Assembly (NCBI RefSeq): GCF_000443995.1
Contig: NZ_AUMC01000010.1
Coordinates: 372,001 to 436,000, forward strand
Length of the DNA stretch: 64,000 nucleotides
From: Bacteriovorax sp. BAL6_X
GTDB taxonomy: Bacteria > Bdellovibrionota > Bacteriovoracia > Bacteriovoracales > Bacteriovoracaceae
Reading direction: 5' to 3'
Part shown: one piece after another, positions 16,783 through 25,799 of the stretch
Position numbering within the stretch: position 1 is the first letter of the stretch
Layout: each line of letters starts with the position of its first letter
Made by a program: the position numbers and the translations under genes
The notes under the pieces: generated by a model
Databases searched by the model: none
Seen by the model: the letters and a program-made list of their open reading frames with translations, nothing else
What the model was told of the DNA's origin: nothing

Positions 16783-19176
16783 TTATATTACATCTTTAAA
16801 TCTTGAGTCATCTGCACTAATTGAATCTGCATCCACTAATTCTAAACTTTTCTTCTTTTTAGCAAATGGCATCTTGATCACTGGCCTAACTGGACTTGCC
16901 ACTACAGGTTGCTCATCTGAAACATTTTGACCAAATACAATCATTTGAATATCTTCGACAATTCTTGAAAGATCATTTGATTGCTCTTTAAGTTCTGCTG
17001 CCTTTGATGAAGAAGTATGTGCAACTGATGTATTTTGTTGCGTTACTGCATCAAGTTGTTGAACAGCAGTTGTGATCTCGTTTACACCTGCTGATTGCTC
17101 AGTTGATGAAGCAGCGATTTGTTTAACAGAGCTATTTACTTCGTTAAAGCTTTCTAGAATCTCACTTAAGACAGAGTCACATGTTTTAATCTCAACTAAA
17201 CTTTCATCAACAGATTTCTTTCCGTGCTCAATAATCCCAGACATTTTAGATTTTGAGTTTTCAACAGTGCGGTGAACTTGGCCAATACTTCGCTCTAGTA
17301 GTTCTGTAATCTCTTGGGCCGCCGTTCCACTCATCGCAGCTAGGGCACCAACTTCCTCTGCTACAACTGCAAAGCCTTTCCCATGTTCTCCAGCTCTTGC
17401 TGCCTCAACTGAAGCATTGAAAGAGAGTAGCTTAGTTTGGAAAACAATATCATTGATAACTTTTGTTTTTTCTGAAATCTCATCAATTACTTTTGTTATA
17501 TTTTGAATCTCAACATTATTTTCTTCTACACTTTGAATTAGGACTTCATTATTTTTGTGAATATCCTCAATTTTATGTTTTACACTACTTACATACTCTT
17601 TACCTTCTTGTGCCTTGGTCTGACTTTTTTCTGAAAGGTCTGAGGTTGTAGTAGCATTCTCAGAGTTTCTATCGACCATCGCTGAAATTTCAGTAATTGA
17701 AGCGGAGGTCTCTTGCAGACTGGCCGCTTGCTGTTCTGTTGCAGATGAGAGATCAGATGAACTCTGTGCAAGAGCGTTGGCGGAGTTTAGAACATTATGT
17801 GCTCCAACCTTAAGCCCCTCTGCAAGCTTCACAAGACTATTAGAGATAGCTTTTGAAAATGTTAGAGCAAGTAGTAAAATTGCAATCCCAGAAATTGTAA
17901 TTAAAGTCATGATTACATTTCTTACTGTATAAAGTGATGCAAGAGCTTCATCTTCATCCATTTCACTTAAGATATACCAATCAAGTCCTGCAATATTTAG
18001 TGGCTTATATGCACTAATAACGTTTACATCACGATAATCTTTAAAGATTTCAGCTCCAGCTTTTCCGTCTACAACACGATCTGCACCAAGAGTATCAATC
18101 TTAGCAGCAAGGGCAGATGTCTTTTTCGACTTCATATAATTAATCGCACTCTCGCTTAGTCCTACTTTATGCATTGTTTTAAAGAAGTTTGATTCGTCTT
18201 CTACAAGAGCTCTTGAAACACTTCTCATCACTTTATCTTTACCGATAATATAAGTTTCTCCTGAATCTCCTTGGCCCTGCTCTTTCCACTTTTTATCACT
18301 TGTTAAAATTTGATTGATCTTAGCAACTGGTACTTGGAAAACTAGTACAGCACTTAACTTGTCATTCTCAAAAATAGGTGCGGAGATAAATTGTGCTGGC
18401 GATTCGTAACTTGGATAGTACTTTTGAATATCTGTAAAGAAGAACGCATCTTTAGATTTTGCATTAAGTGCTAAGTTATAAGCTTGCGCTAGGCCTGAGC
18501 TTGCATAAGGACCAGTTTTAAGGTTTGTGGCAAAGTCAGCTTCTTTGTAGACAGAGTAAATAACCTGGGCCTTTTGAGCATCAATTAGAAAAATATCATA
18601 ATAACCAAACTTATTTAGGTATGTACGAAATGCATCATGATATCTTTCATGTGTTTTAGAATAATTTGATCCATCTTTAAGTGAAACTAGCTCATCTTTT
18701 GAGCCTAGAGGACTCTTATTAGAGCTAATAAATGCGTTTTGAAGAAGTAACTCATTCTTGCTTAATTCTCTAATGATTTCACTTGTTCTATTAAATTCAT
18801 ATCCAATATTCGTTTTATTATATTGGCCCCCAAACTCGTTAGCATAGAAGGATGTGAGTGCTGATTTCGCTTCATTGAAATCAGTTCTTGTTTCTATTTC
18901 ATAAGTCTGGAAAGCTTTTTTGAATTTTCTTGCAGCATCAATAGTTGAAATATTTTGGGCCAATGCCGAGACTTGGCCGCCCATTGTTTTATACAGTTCT
19001 TCGAGTTGAAAGCTTCGTCCTTCACGTACCGAAATAAGCATATTTTCAGCATTCTTATGTAGAGTCTTATCGACATTGTTAAGAACCACGAATGTTATTG
19101 TTAATGAAGGTAGTAGGCCCGCCAATAAGAAGCCGAGAACCAATTTTTTACTTAGGGAAAATTTACTAATGTTCAT
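16783..19176 (-). CDS. Methyl-accepting chemotaxis protein with large periplasmic sensor
   Basis: 797 aa. TM1 is near residues 10-30 (LVLGFLLAGLLPSLTITFVVL). A ~380-residue periplasmic region follows with dCache features (YDIFLIDAQKAQVIYSV, SYESPAQFISAPIFEN). TM2 is VIMTLITISGIAILLLALTF. The cytoplasmic coiled coil carries the signalling tip INDIVFQTKLLSFNASVEAARAGEHGKGFAVVAEEVG, which docks CheA/CheW. No canonical HAMP is obvious after TM2, and there is no C-terminal NWETF-type tether. A sigma-28 (FliA) promoter match lies 43 bp upstream, so it should be expressed with flagellar genes. Flanking genes are unrelated. Confidence 0.93.
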   Translation of the reverse strand: MNISKFSLSKKLVLGFLLAGLLPSLTITFVVLNNVDKTLHKNAENMLISVREGRSFQLEELYKTMGGQVSALAQNISTIDAARKFKKAFQTYEIETRTDFNEAKSALTSFYANEFGGQYNKTNIGYEFNRTSEIIRELSKNELLLQNAFISSNKSPLGSKDELVSLKDGSNYSKTHERYHDAFRTYLNKFGYYDIFLIDAQKAQVIYSVYKEADFATNLKTGPYASSGLAQAYNLALNAKSKDAFFFTDIQKYYPSYESPAQFISAPIFENDKLSAVLVFQVPVAKINQILTSDKKWKEQGQGDSGETYIIGKDKVMRSVSRALVEDESNFFKTMHKVGLSESAINYMKSKKTSALAAKIDTLGADRVVDGKAGAEIFKDYRDVNVISAYKPLNIAGLDWYILSEMDEDEALASLYTVRNVIMTLITISGIAILLLALTFSKAISNSLVKLAEGLKVGAHNVLNSANALAQSSSDLSSATEQQAASLQETSASITEISAMVDRNSENATTTSDLSEKSQTKAQEGKEYVSSVKHKIEDIHKNNEVLIQSVEENNVEIQNITKVIDEISEKTKVINDIVFQTKLLSFNASVEAARAGEHGKGFAVVAEEVGALAAMSGTAAQEITELLERSIGQVHRTVENSKSKMSGIIEHGKKSVDESLVEIKTCDSVLSEILESFNEVNSSVKQIAASSTEQSAGVNEITTAVQQLDAVTQQNTSVAHTSSSKAAELKEQSNDLSRIVEDIQMIVFGQNVSDEQPVVASPVRPVIKMPFAKKKKSLELVDADSISADDSRFKDVI

Positions 19177-19218
19177 TAACTATCCTTTTATTAGTATAAA
19201 ATAATATTGTTAATTGGG

Positions 19219-19245
19219 TTATCGATTGATTGCTAAATAACTTTA
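19219..19245 (-). promoter_or_regulatory. Sigma-28 (FliA)-type promoter of the chemoreceptor gene
   Basis: On the minus strand TAAAGTTA, an 11-nt spacer and ATCGATAA match the established FliA consensus TAAAGTTT-N11-GCCGATAA with the exact spacing. The -10 lies 43 bp before ATG 19176. This is the expected class of promoter for a chemoreceptor. Confidence 0.75.
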
Positions 19246-19574
19246 TAGAAGGCACTAGTTTCTTTGTCATGAGGAAAATTTGTTTACAATTCTGAAGCCT
19301 AATTAAAACCATCCGTTAGAAGATTCTCGGTGAAAAAACCTGATTTTTATTATAAAAAAACTCTAATTAAAATTTATTAAGCTCTAACAAGATTATTGTC
19401 TGAGCTAAACTTCATTATTACAGTATTAGCTATGGAAGCCACCAAACACCACGAGCTATCAAGTAATTTCTGGAATGAGCTGCAAGAGGCATTTAGAGTG
19501 AAGTCATATTAATAGGGTAATATCCTTAGTGTTGTTGGCCTTTTTATTTACAGGTGTATACTTAATCAATTGGA
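19246..19574. other. AT-rich intergenic region, no gene seen
   Basis: About 330 bp between the chemoreceptor promoter and the N-acetyltransferase gene. It holds only a 26-codon open frame at 19432-19512 without a ribosome-binding site. A loose TTAAGCTC/GAGCTAA inverted repeat near 19378-19407 is also present. Nothing I would call functional. Confidence 0.4.
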
Positions 19575-19583
19575 GTGCAATTA

Positions 19584-20336
19584 ATGAAACAATTAAATAA
19601 TGAAATCAAAAAGTTCTTAGTTGAAAATACTTTCAACAATATTGATATATTAATTAGTAATAGGGTTATTTTAAAACTCGATACTGAAAGTCTTCACGAT
19701 AAGTTAATTATAAGAAAACGTGGAGGTTACTGCTTTGAAAATAATCAATACTTCTATTCTCAATTGAAAGAAGGGGTAAAGGAGGTTCGGAGAGTTCTTG
19801 GCCGAGTTGTCTATGGAGATACACCAGATGATAAACCAAGATCTCATCAGGCTACAGTTATTACGATTGATAATAAGCAATATCTAGTCGATGTTGGCTT
19901 TGGGCCATATACTCCTGGAGCAGTTATACCTTTGAGTGGAGAAGAGATTGAGAGCTTTAATAAGAGAGTTTACCGAGTTACAAAAATAAATGAGATTGAT
20001 TATCAACTAGAGATTGAAAAGAAAGATGGTTTCTTTTCTCTCTATCAATTCAACCTTGCTAATTATAATGATGCTGACTTTAAAGTAGCAAATTACTATA
20101 CCAATACTCATGATGATTCAAAATTTACAACATCTCTTGTTCTCTCTCAGCAAACTGAAAATGGGACAAAATTTATTAGTAATCTTCTGTACTCGGAAAT
20201 ATGTGGTGAGCAGAGAAGAGATATTGAAATTAAATCTGCATCCGAGATGTATGAAATTATATCTGGCGAATTCAATGCACACTTTAGTGAACAGGAATGT
20301 GAAGATTTATTTAAGATTGTTAGAAGATTAATTTAA
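19584..20336 (+). CDS. Arylamine N-acetyltransferase family protein
   Basis: 250 aa. The NAT Cys-His-Asp triad is visible: Cys50 in RKRGGYCFENN, His88 in PRSHQATVI and Asp103 in YLVDVGFGPYTPG. These enzymes transfer acetyl (or acyl) groups from CoA to arylamines or hydrazines; the natural substrate here is unknown. A GTG at 19575 is in frame, but GGAG at 19572-19575 overlaps it and is spaced 8 nt from ATG 19584, which I take as the start. It stands alone ahead of dbpA. Confidence 0.88.
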   Translation: MKQLNNEIKKFLVENTFNNIDILISNRVILKLDTESLHDKLIIRKRGGYCFENNQYFYSQLKEGVKEVRRVLGRVVYGDTPDDKPRSHQATVITIDNKQYLVDVGFGPYTPGAVIPLSGEEIESFNKRVYRVTKINEIDYQLEIEKKDGFFSLYQFNLANYNDADFKVANYYTNTHDDSKFTTSLVLSQQTENGTKFISNLLYSEICGEQRRDIEIKSASEMYEIISGEFNAHFSEQECEDLFKIVRRLI

Positions 20337-20405
20337 ACTAAGTTGTGGTGATTAACTCTTATTGTTTTGGTTGACGAGGCGTCAATAAAAAGAGAAAAGA
20401 TTATT

Positions 20406-21785
20406 ATGAGTAATAATTTCGCTAGTTTAAAAATTGATATCCGTTTAAAGAGAAACCTAAAAGATTTAAAGTTTGAAGAGATGACTCCTATTCAAGAGGA
20501 AGCTCTACCTATTATTCTTGAAGGAAAAGATATAATCGCTCAGGCCAAAACAGGTAGTGGAAAAACCGTTGCTTTTGGGTTGGGAGTTCTTAACTCTATT
20601 GATTTAAAGCAAAGTAGACCTCAATGCTTAATCTTGTGCCCGACAAGAGAGCTTGCTGAACAAGTGGCCATGGAGCTAAGAAAGCTTGCTCGAGCTATTG
20701 CAAACTTAAAAGTTTTAACGATAACGGGTGGAAGCTCTGAATACCATCAAGAGAAATCTCTGGGACATGGTGCTCATATAATAGTTGGAACCCCCGGGCG
20801 AGTAATAAAGCTACTTAAGAGAAAAGCTCTGATTCTTGATTTTGTAAAACAATATGTGCTCGACGAAGCTGATCGAATGTTAGATATGGGCTTTATTGAT
20901 GATATCTCACGAATCTCGACTTATGTTCCTAAAAATCGTCAAACCCTCTTATTCTCTGCCACTTTTCCTGAAGACATTGAAGAGCTTGGGAAGAGGCTAC
21001 AAAATGATGCCGTAAGGGTTAGTGTTGACGTTACTCATGAAGGATCAAATATCAAAGAAGAGTTTTTTCAACTTGATTCTCATAAAGATAAGATGTCTGC
21101 TCTTATTAAAGTTTTGGCCGCCTATCAGGCGAAGCGTTTTATTGTCTTTTGTAAAACAAAGAGAATTTCTGATACTGTGGCCGATGATTTATGTAAGAAC
21201 GGAGTAATTGTTGAGTCAATCCACGGTGACCTTGATCAAAACGAGCGAACTGCTGCACTAACGATGTTCTCAAATAAGAGCTTAAATGGAATTGTCGCTA
21301 CTGATGTTGCGGCAAGAGGTATTGATATTAAAGATCTCGATCTTGTTGTGAATTTTGACCTTTCTAATGATCCAGAGGTTTATGTTCATAGAATTGGAAG
21401 AACTGGACGAGCTGGTAATGAGGGGAGAGCTGTTAGCTTTCTTGTCGAACAAGAATTAGAGAGCTTTGAGAATATTTGTGAATATCAAAAAGCTGATTAT
21501 CAATTAAAAGGGTTAGATGCTCTTTCTGGTGAAAATGAGTATAGTATTAAACCAGAGATGGCGACTATTTATGTTCTCGCAGGTAAAAGGGATAAACTAA
21601 GACCTGGTGATTTTGTGGGAGCAATTGTTGGAGAAGCCGGTATTAATTCGCAAGAAATCGGAGATATTTTAGTAACAAAGAATAAGAGCTACATTGCTGT
21701 TAAAGCTGATCTTATTAAACATGTTGTTCACAGTCTTAGAAAAGGAAAAATTAAGAAGAGGAGATTTAAGTTAGGATTTCTTTAA
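20406..21785 (+). CDS. dbpA: DEAD-box RNA helicase, DbpA type
   Basis: 459 aa. All helicase motifs are present: TPIQEEALP (Q), AKTGSGKT (I), PTRELAEQ (Ia), TPGR (Ib), DEAD (II), SATF (III), VATDVAARGIDI (V) and HRIGRTGR (VI). The C-terminal ~75 residues (MATIYVLAGKRDKLRPGDFVGAIVGEAGINSQEIGDI) are the DbpA RNA-binding domain, which directs E. coli DbpA to 23S rRNA hairpin 92 in 50S assembly. A TTG at 20367 extends the frame, but ATG 20406 starts the conserved protein. Confidence 0.92.
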   Translation: MSNNFASLKIDIRLKRNLKDLKFEEMTPIQEEALPIILEGKDIIAQAKTGSGKTVAFGLGVLNSIDLKQSRPQCLILCPTRELAEQVAMELRKLARAIANLKVLTITGGSSEYHQEKSLGHGAHIIVGTPGRVIKLLKRKALILDFVKQYVLDEADRMLDMGFIDDISRISTYVPKNRQTLLFSATFPEDIEELGKRLQNDAVRVSVDVTHEGSNIKEEFFQLDSHKDKMSALIKVLAAYQAKRFIVFCKTKRISDTVADDLCKNGVIVESIHGDLDQNERTAALTMFSNKSLNGIVATDVAARGIDIKDLDLVVNFDLSNDPEVYVHRIGRTGRAGNEGRAVSFLVEQELESFENICEYQKADYQLKGLDALSGENEYSIKPEMATIYVLAGKRDKLRPGDFVGAIVGEAGINSQEIGDILVTKNKSYIAVKADLIKHVVHSLRKGKIKKRRFKLGFL

Positions 21786-21915
21786 TGAGTATTCCTTTTT
21801 AAGATTGGAGCTCTTTCAATTAACCCAAGAGGTGTTATTTGATGAGGAGAGTTTTAGCAAGTAATTGTCTGTGCGTGACTTTGTGTAAAAGCTTAGAGTT
21901 AGTGGGGTTATTATA

Positions 21916-22362
21916 GTGAAAAAGATTTCCGAAGAGTATAAGCGTGATCTATTAGAGTCAATTCCTGTTGTCTCGGATATGAATCTTGAGATTAAGACTG
22001 TAGATGATCAGAAAATCGTACTAAAGGCTCCTTTAAATAAGAATATTAATTATGAAGGAACGGCATTTGGTGGAAGTATCAATACTCTTGCGATTCTATC
22101 TTGTTATCTCCTAACTCATCATACGATGAAAATTCACGATATTGATTTTAAATCTCTCGTTATTCAAAATAGTGAAATTGATTACCTTATGCCTGTTGAT
22201 TCAGACTTTGAAGCTGTGGCAGAAATTGACGAGGTTTCAGTTGCTATCTTCATTCGATCTCTTAAACGCAGAAAGGTCGGACGCTTAAATGTTCACTCGA
22301 AGATTATGGTAGGAGACAGTATAAGAGCAAGCTTTAAGGGCCGCTTTGTCGCTACTTTATAA
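21916..22362 (+). CDS. YiiD C-terminal-domain thioesterase (hotdog fold)
   Basis: 148 aa. Sequence NYEGTAFGGSINTLAILSCYLL matches the conserved region of the 'putative thioesterase, YiiD C-terminal' family, a hotdog-fold group acting on acyl-CoA or acyl-ACP; the following strand VIQNSEIDYLMPVDSDFEAVAEI fits. The start is a GTG with GTGGGG upstream. In this organism it is a stand-alone domain, without the N-acetyltransferase domain found in E. coli YiiD. Substrate unknown. Confidence 0.8.
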   Translation: MKKISEEYKRDLLESIPVVSDMNLEIKTVDDQKIVLKAPLNKNINYEGTAFGGSINTLAILSCYLLTHHTMKIHDIDFKSLVIQNSEIDYLMPVDSDFEAVAEIDEVSVAIFIRSLKRRKVGRLNVHSKIMVGDSIRASFKGRFVATL

Positions 22363-22656
22363 TTCGCATTTTTCTTTTGTTAGAAGTAAGTGACCACTCA
22401 AGTATTGCTTCGAGGGAAGTTGAAAAGTCACTGCTGTATGTCGAAGTTAAAGTCTTTTAAAGCTAAGGCATTCATAAAGTGGTGCTTTATAAGTTGTGCA
22501 CTTAGCTCAAATACTTTCTAACTTTTAAGTAACTAATAACTTTAATTAGTTCCATATTTTGGTACTTTGAAATCAGTTGTTCTGCACTATCTCAATATGG
22601 GGTATGGTTTTTTCATCATCTAAATATTATTAGATGAATAATAGAAGGAGCATATT
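22363..22656. other. Intergenic region leading to a micro-ORF
   Basis: No gene before the micro-ORF. Several inverted repeats occur: AGTGAC (22389-22394)/GTCACT (22427-22432), AACTAAT (22531-22537)/ATTAGTT (22545-22551), and a stronger palindrome at 22616-22637. Promoter hexamers are not clear; TTCTGC with TATGGT downstream is only a poor match. The region may include a small RNA leader. Confidence 0.3.
22616..22637. promoter_or_regulatory. 22-bp palindrome ahead of the micro-ORF, candidate operator
   Basis: TCATCTAA and TTAGATGA are perfect complements around ATATTA. The palindrome ends 5 bp before the AAGGAG of the 11-codon ORF, so it lies in the promoter or 5' leader of that unit. It could bind a dimeric repressor or form a leader hairpin. 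Confidence 0.4.
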
Positions 22657-22692
22657 ATGTTTAACTATTTAGGTACTATCATTATTAAATAA
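22657..22692 (+). CDS. 11-codon micro-ORF with a perfect ribosome-binding site
   Basis: ATG 22657 encodes MFNYLGTIIIK and a TAA. AAGGAG at 22645-22650 is spaced 6 nt, the optimum. Eight nt after the stop a GC-rich hairpin begins (22700). Signal strength suggests real translation: a tiny hydrophobic peptide, or a leader peptide in attenuation of the downstream protease gene (the Thr-Ile-Ile-Ile run is at the end). Neither is proven and chance cannot be ruled out from one genome. Confidence 0.45.
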   Translation: MFNYLGTIIIK

Positions 22693-22699
22693 TTTAGAG

Positions 22700-22717
22700 G
22701 CCTCCTTAAGTGGAGGC
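22700..22717 (+). terminator. Hairpin after the micro-ORF
   Basis: GCCTCC and GGAGGC pair perfectly across TTAAGT, followed by ATTCTTGTTTG. The T-tract is interrupted, so it is a moderate terminator or attenuator between the micro-ORF and the protease gene. Confidence 0.55.
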
Positions 22718-22847
22718 ATTCTTGTTTGTACATATTTTCAAGCCTTTATTTTCCAAAAATATTGTAAAAGTAACTGATTCCTTAGAAGTCATTTGAAGAA
22801 GCTCATCCTTTCTACTAAATTCAGCGAGAATAGAAGAAGGGAAATTC

Positions 22848-23666
22848 ATGAAAATCACAATCTTAAGCCTATTATTATCTCTTGGTGTTAACGCCGAAAT
22901 GGTGTCGATTAGACAATATCAAACTCCAGTTAAGAACCAAAAAGACAGAAATACATGTGCATACTTTGCGGTAACGGCCATGCTTGAGGGTGCTATTAAA
23001 AAGAGATTTGATATGGAGTTTGATATTTCAGAGCAATTTCAAATTTACTATGGAAAAGAGTACTTTGGTGAATACCCAAATGCTGAGCATGGATACACTT
23101 ATGAAATTGCACGTAATTTTCGTAATCAATACTTCTTTATCGAGGAGGCACAGCTTCCTTACCAAATGAGTTACTTTGAAAATAATGGCCCTTGCTCACA
23201 ATATGATCCATTTGATCAAAGTACGCCGTCTTACTGTTTCTCTCATGCTCCAGTCGATACTAACTCACTTAAAAGAGTGAAAGTGGATGGATTAGAAGTA
23301 AAAATGGTCACCAATTTGTGGAGCTCTTGGAAATCTAAAACTGATTTATATGAGGATGAAATTAGAAGTGGGAATGGACTTGTAGCAACAGTTCTCGTTT
23401 ATTCTCCACTTTGGGAAAATGCTCATGTGACACTTCCTGATGAAACTTTTGCAAAGTGTGAATCGGGTGAAGTCGCCTGCTATGGCCATGCGATTCACTT
23501 TACTGGTTTTGATAAAGAAAAGAAAATCTTTCAATTTAAGAATAGCTGGTCTAGTGATTGGGGTGATGAAGGTTATGGTTATATGTCTTATGAGTATGTC
23601 ATGAAGCACGCTGTAGATCCGATCTCATTTAGGTGGGACCGTTTTTTTGCCGATATCAGAAAATAA
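22848..23666 (+). CDS. Secreted papain-like (C1 family) cysteine protease without propeptide
   Basis: 272 aa with signal peptide MKITILSLLLSLGVNA. The C1 catalytic set is intact: Gln31 in PVKNQKDRNTCAYF (oxyanion hole), Cys37, His214 in CYGHAIHFTGFD, and Asn232 in QFKNSWSSDWGDEGYGYMS. The mature protein begins only about 15 residues before the Gln, so the inhibitory pro-region usual in papain enzymes is absent. Extra cysteines (GPCSQY, SYCFSH, AKCESG, VACYG) suggest disulfides. Probably a secreted or periplasmic digestive protease. AAGGG precedes ATG 22848. Confidence 0.87.
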   Translation: MKITILSLLLSLGVNAEMVSIRQYQTPVKNQKDRNTCAYFAVTAMLEGAIKKRFDMEFDISEQFQIYYGKEYFGEYPNAEHGYTYEIARNFRNQYFFIEEAQLPYQMSYFENNGPCSQYDPFDQSTPSYCFSHAPVDTNSLKRVKVDGLEVKMVTNLWSSWKSKTDLYEDEIRSGNGLVATVLVYSPLWENAHVTLPDETFAKCESGEVACYGHAIHFTGFDKEKKIFQFKNSWSSDWGDEGYGYMSYEYVMKHAVDPISFRWDRFFADIRK

Positions 23667-23801
23667 TATCAAACAAGAGATTTAAAACTCTGCTTATTAA
23701 TGAGATGGTATGAGCTTTTATTGAGAGAAATGTGAAGTTAGTTGACCTTCGGCTCTTTTAAAGTTCTTGAACGTTAAATGGGAATTATAGGAACTTAGTT
23801 A

Positions 23802-24269
23802 ATGAAAAAACAAGAGTTTAAAATATGGGTGGATGCAGATGCTTGTCCTAAAGTTGTAAAAGAGATTCTCTTTAAAACCTCTGTACGTTTACAAATCCCA
23901 CTCGTTCTTGTCGCTAATTCTTATATGAATATTCCACTTCATGAATTAATTTCTTTTGTAAAAGTTGAAAGTGGAGCCGATGTTGCTGATATGTATATTG
24001 CCGAACATGTAGAGATTCAAGACCTTGTTATTACTGCTGATATTCCCTTGGCAGCAGAGGTTGTAAAAAAAGGGACGCTTGCTATTAACCCACGCGGAGA
24101 GCTCTATGATGAAGAGAATATTGGAGAGCGCCTTTCAATGAGAGACTTCATGCAAGAGTTAAGAGACGGTGGAATGGTTACAGGTGGCCCAGATGCATTT
24201 GGCCCCAAGGATAAGCAGAAGTTCGCGAACTCGTTAAATAAAATCCTTTCTAAGAAGGGGTGTCAGTAA
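23802..24269 (+). CDS. yaiI: YaiI/YqxD family protein (DUF188, UPF0178)
   Basis: 155 aa with the family pattern: [15 protein letters not shown] at the N-terminus, [28 protein letters not shown], and the C-terminal [28 protein letters not shown]. The invariant Asp residues resemble PIN/NYN nuclease-like folds, but no activity is established for the family. AGGA upstream of ATG 23802. Function unknown. Confidence 0.9.
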   Translation: MKKQEFKIWVDADACPKVVKEILFKTSVRLQIPLVLVANSYMNIPLHELISFVKVESGADVADMYIAEHVEIQDLVITADIPLAAEVVKKGTLAINPRGELYDEENIGERLSMRDFMQELRDGGMVTGGPDAFGPKDKQKFANSLNKILSKKGCQ

Positions 24270-24417
24270 ATATAGTTTACGCTTTGAATGATAAAGATTG
24301 ACTTGTACCATAAATAAAGAGATGAAGTGTATTGATCTGGATACATATTAAATATTTGCCATTGCTAGTATTTGGATTAAGCAACGGCACTAATGCTTTA
24401 AAGCAAGGGTATTTACT

Positions 24418-25737
24418 ATGTCATCAGTCAATTCATTTGATTCTCTTAAGTTATTACCAGAAATTCTCTCTAGTCTTAAAAAGAAGGGCTACACAAAACC
24501 AACTCCTATTCAGGCGGGCTCAATCCCTCACTTACTAAATGGTGGAGATATTCTTGGGATTGCTCAAACTGGAACTGGAAAGACTGCTGCGTTCTCGCTA
24601 CCAATACTAAATAATCTTAGTTCTAATAAAGTTAAAACAAAGCCAAGGCATATGAGGACTCTCATCCTTACGCCAACGAGAGAATTAGCATCGCAGATTA
24701 ACGAAAATATTGAAGAGTATGGGAAGGGCCTAGGCATAAAGAGTACGGTTATCTTTGGTGGAGTTAAACCAAGGCCTCAGATTCAACAGTTAAAGAAGGG
24801 AATGGATGTCATTATTGCAACTCCAGGTCGCTTTTTAGATCTCATGGGTGATGATCATATCAAATTTACTCAACTTGAAACCTTTGTTCTTGATGAAGCC
24901 GACCGTATGCTTGATATGGGCTTTATTCGCGATGTAAATAAAATCATTGCCAAGCTTCCAAAGAAGAGACAAACACTGCTATTCTCGGCAACAATGCCTC
25001 AAGATATTGTGAACCTATCAAAGAAGCTTCTTGTTAAGCCTAAGAAAGTAGAGGTTACTCCAGAGTCAACAACAGTCGAAAGAATTGATCAAAAAATCAA
25101 TTTCGTTCATAAAACAAATAAGCCAAAACTTTTAAAAAGTATCTTAGAAGATCAAACAATTGAGCACGTGCTTGTTTTTACAAAAACAAAGCATGGAGCA
25201 AATCGTGTCGTAAAGCATCTTGAGCAAGTGGGAATTACGGCCGCGGCGATACACGGTAACAAGTCGCAAAGTGCACGCGAGAAGGCACTTGGTGGATTTA
25301 GAAAAGGTGACATTAGAGTTCTTGTTGCAACTGATATTGCTGCTCGAGGAATTGATGTTTCTCACATCACTCACGTTATAAATTACAATCTTCCAGATGA
25401 TCCTAAAAGTTATGTTCACAGAATCGGGCGAACAGCAAGAGCTGGCCGAGATGGAGTTGCTATTTCATTTTGTGATGACACAGAAAAGAACCTTTTAAAA
25501 GATATTGAGAAAACAATTAAGTATCAAATTCCTCAAGATAAGGATCACCCGTTTCATGGTGTCGCAGGAACTCCTGCACAACCCCAAAATAATCGACGTC
25601 CAGAAAAGAAGAAGCAGACATCTTCAAGAAGTGGTGCGAAGTCTAAAGGCAATAAGACGAGTAAATCGAATAATCAACAAAGAAGTGCGAGACGCAGACG
25701 TGCTGCAAGTAAAGCGAAGTCGATTAAAATAGGTTAG
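24418..25737 (+). CDS. rhlE: DEAD-box RNA helicase, RhlE type
   Basis: 439 aa. Full helicase core: TPIQAGSIP, AQTGTGKT, PTRELASQ, TPGR, DEAD, SATMP, VATDIAARGIDV and HRIGRTARAGR. The last ~70 residues are a basic, Ser/Asn-rich disordered tail (RRPEKKKQTSSRSG...SARRRRAASKAK) as in RhlE proteins, for nonspecific RNA binding. Family members act in ribosome maturation and RNA decay, often at low temperature. AAGGG with an 8-nt gap precedes ATG 24418. The 148-bp upstream region is a possible leader. A 480-bp structured region follows. Confidence 0.92.
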   Translation: MSSVNSFDSLKLLPEILSSLKKKGYTKPTPIQAGSIPHLLNGGDILGIAQTGTGKTAAFSLPILNNLSSNKVKTKPRHMRTLILTPTRELASQINENIEEYGKGLGIKSTVIFGGVKPRPQIQQLKKGMDVIIATPGRFLDLMGDDHIKFTQLETFVLDEADRMLDMGFIRDVNKIIAKLPKKRQTLLFSATMPQDIVNLSKKLLVKPKKVEVTPESTTVERIDQKINFVHKTNKPKLLKSILEDQTIEHVLVFTKTKHGANRVVKHLEQVGITAAAIHGNKSQSAREKALGGFRKGDIRVLVATDIAARGIDVSHITHVINYNLPDDPKSYVHRIGRTARAGRDGVAISFCDDTEKNLLKDIEKTIKYQIPQDKDHPFHGVAGTPAQPQNNRRPEKKKQTSSRSGAKSKGNKTSKSNNQQRSARRRRAASKAKSIKIG

Positions 25738-25799
25738 CGGGATTACTTCTTTTATGGCCCAATATGCTTCCATACAGAAAGCAGGGTTTTAAGTTTTCT

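Noticed and set aside
19432-19512. 26-codon frame in the region upstream of the N-acetyltransferase gene
   Set aside because: It has no ribosome-binding site and no recognisable motif. The length is expected by chance in AT-rich DNA; a gene remnant cannot be shown.
24418-25737. DbpA- and RhlE-type helicases within 4 kb as a recent duplication
   Set aside because: They differ in C-terminal domain and in many core residues, so both represent old, separate families.
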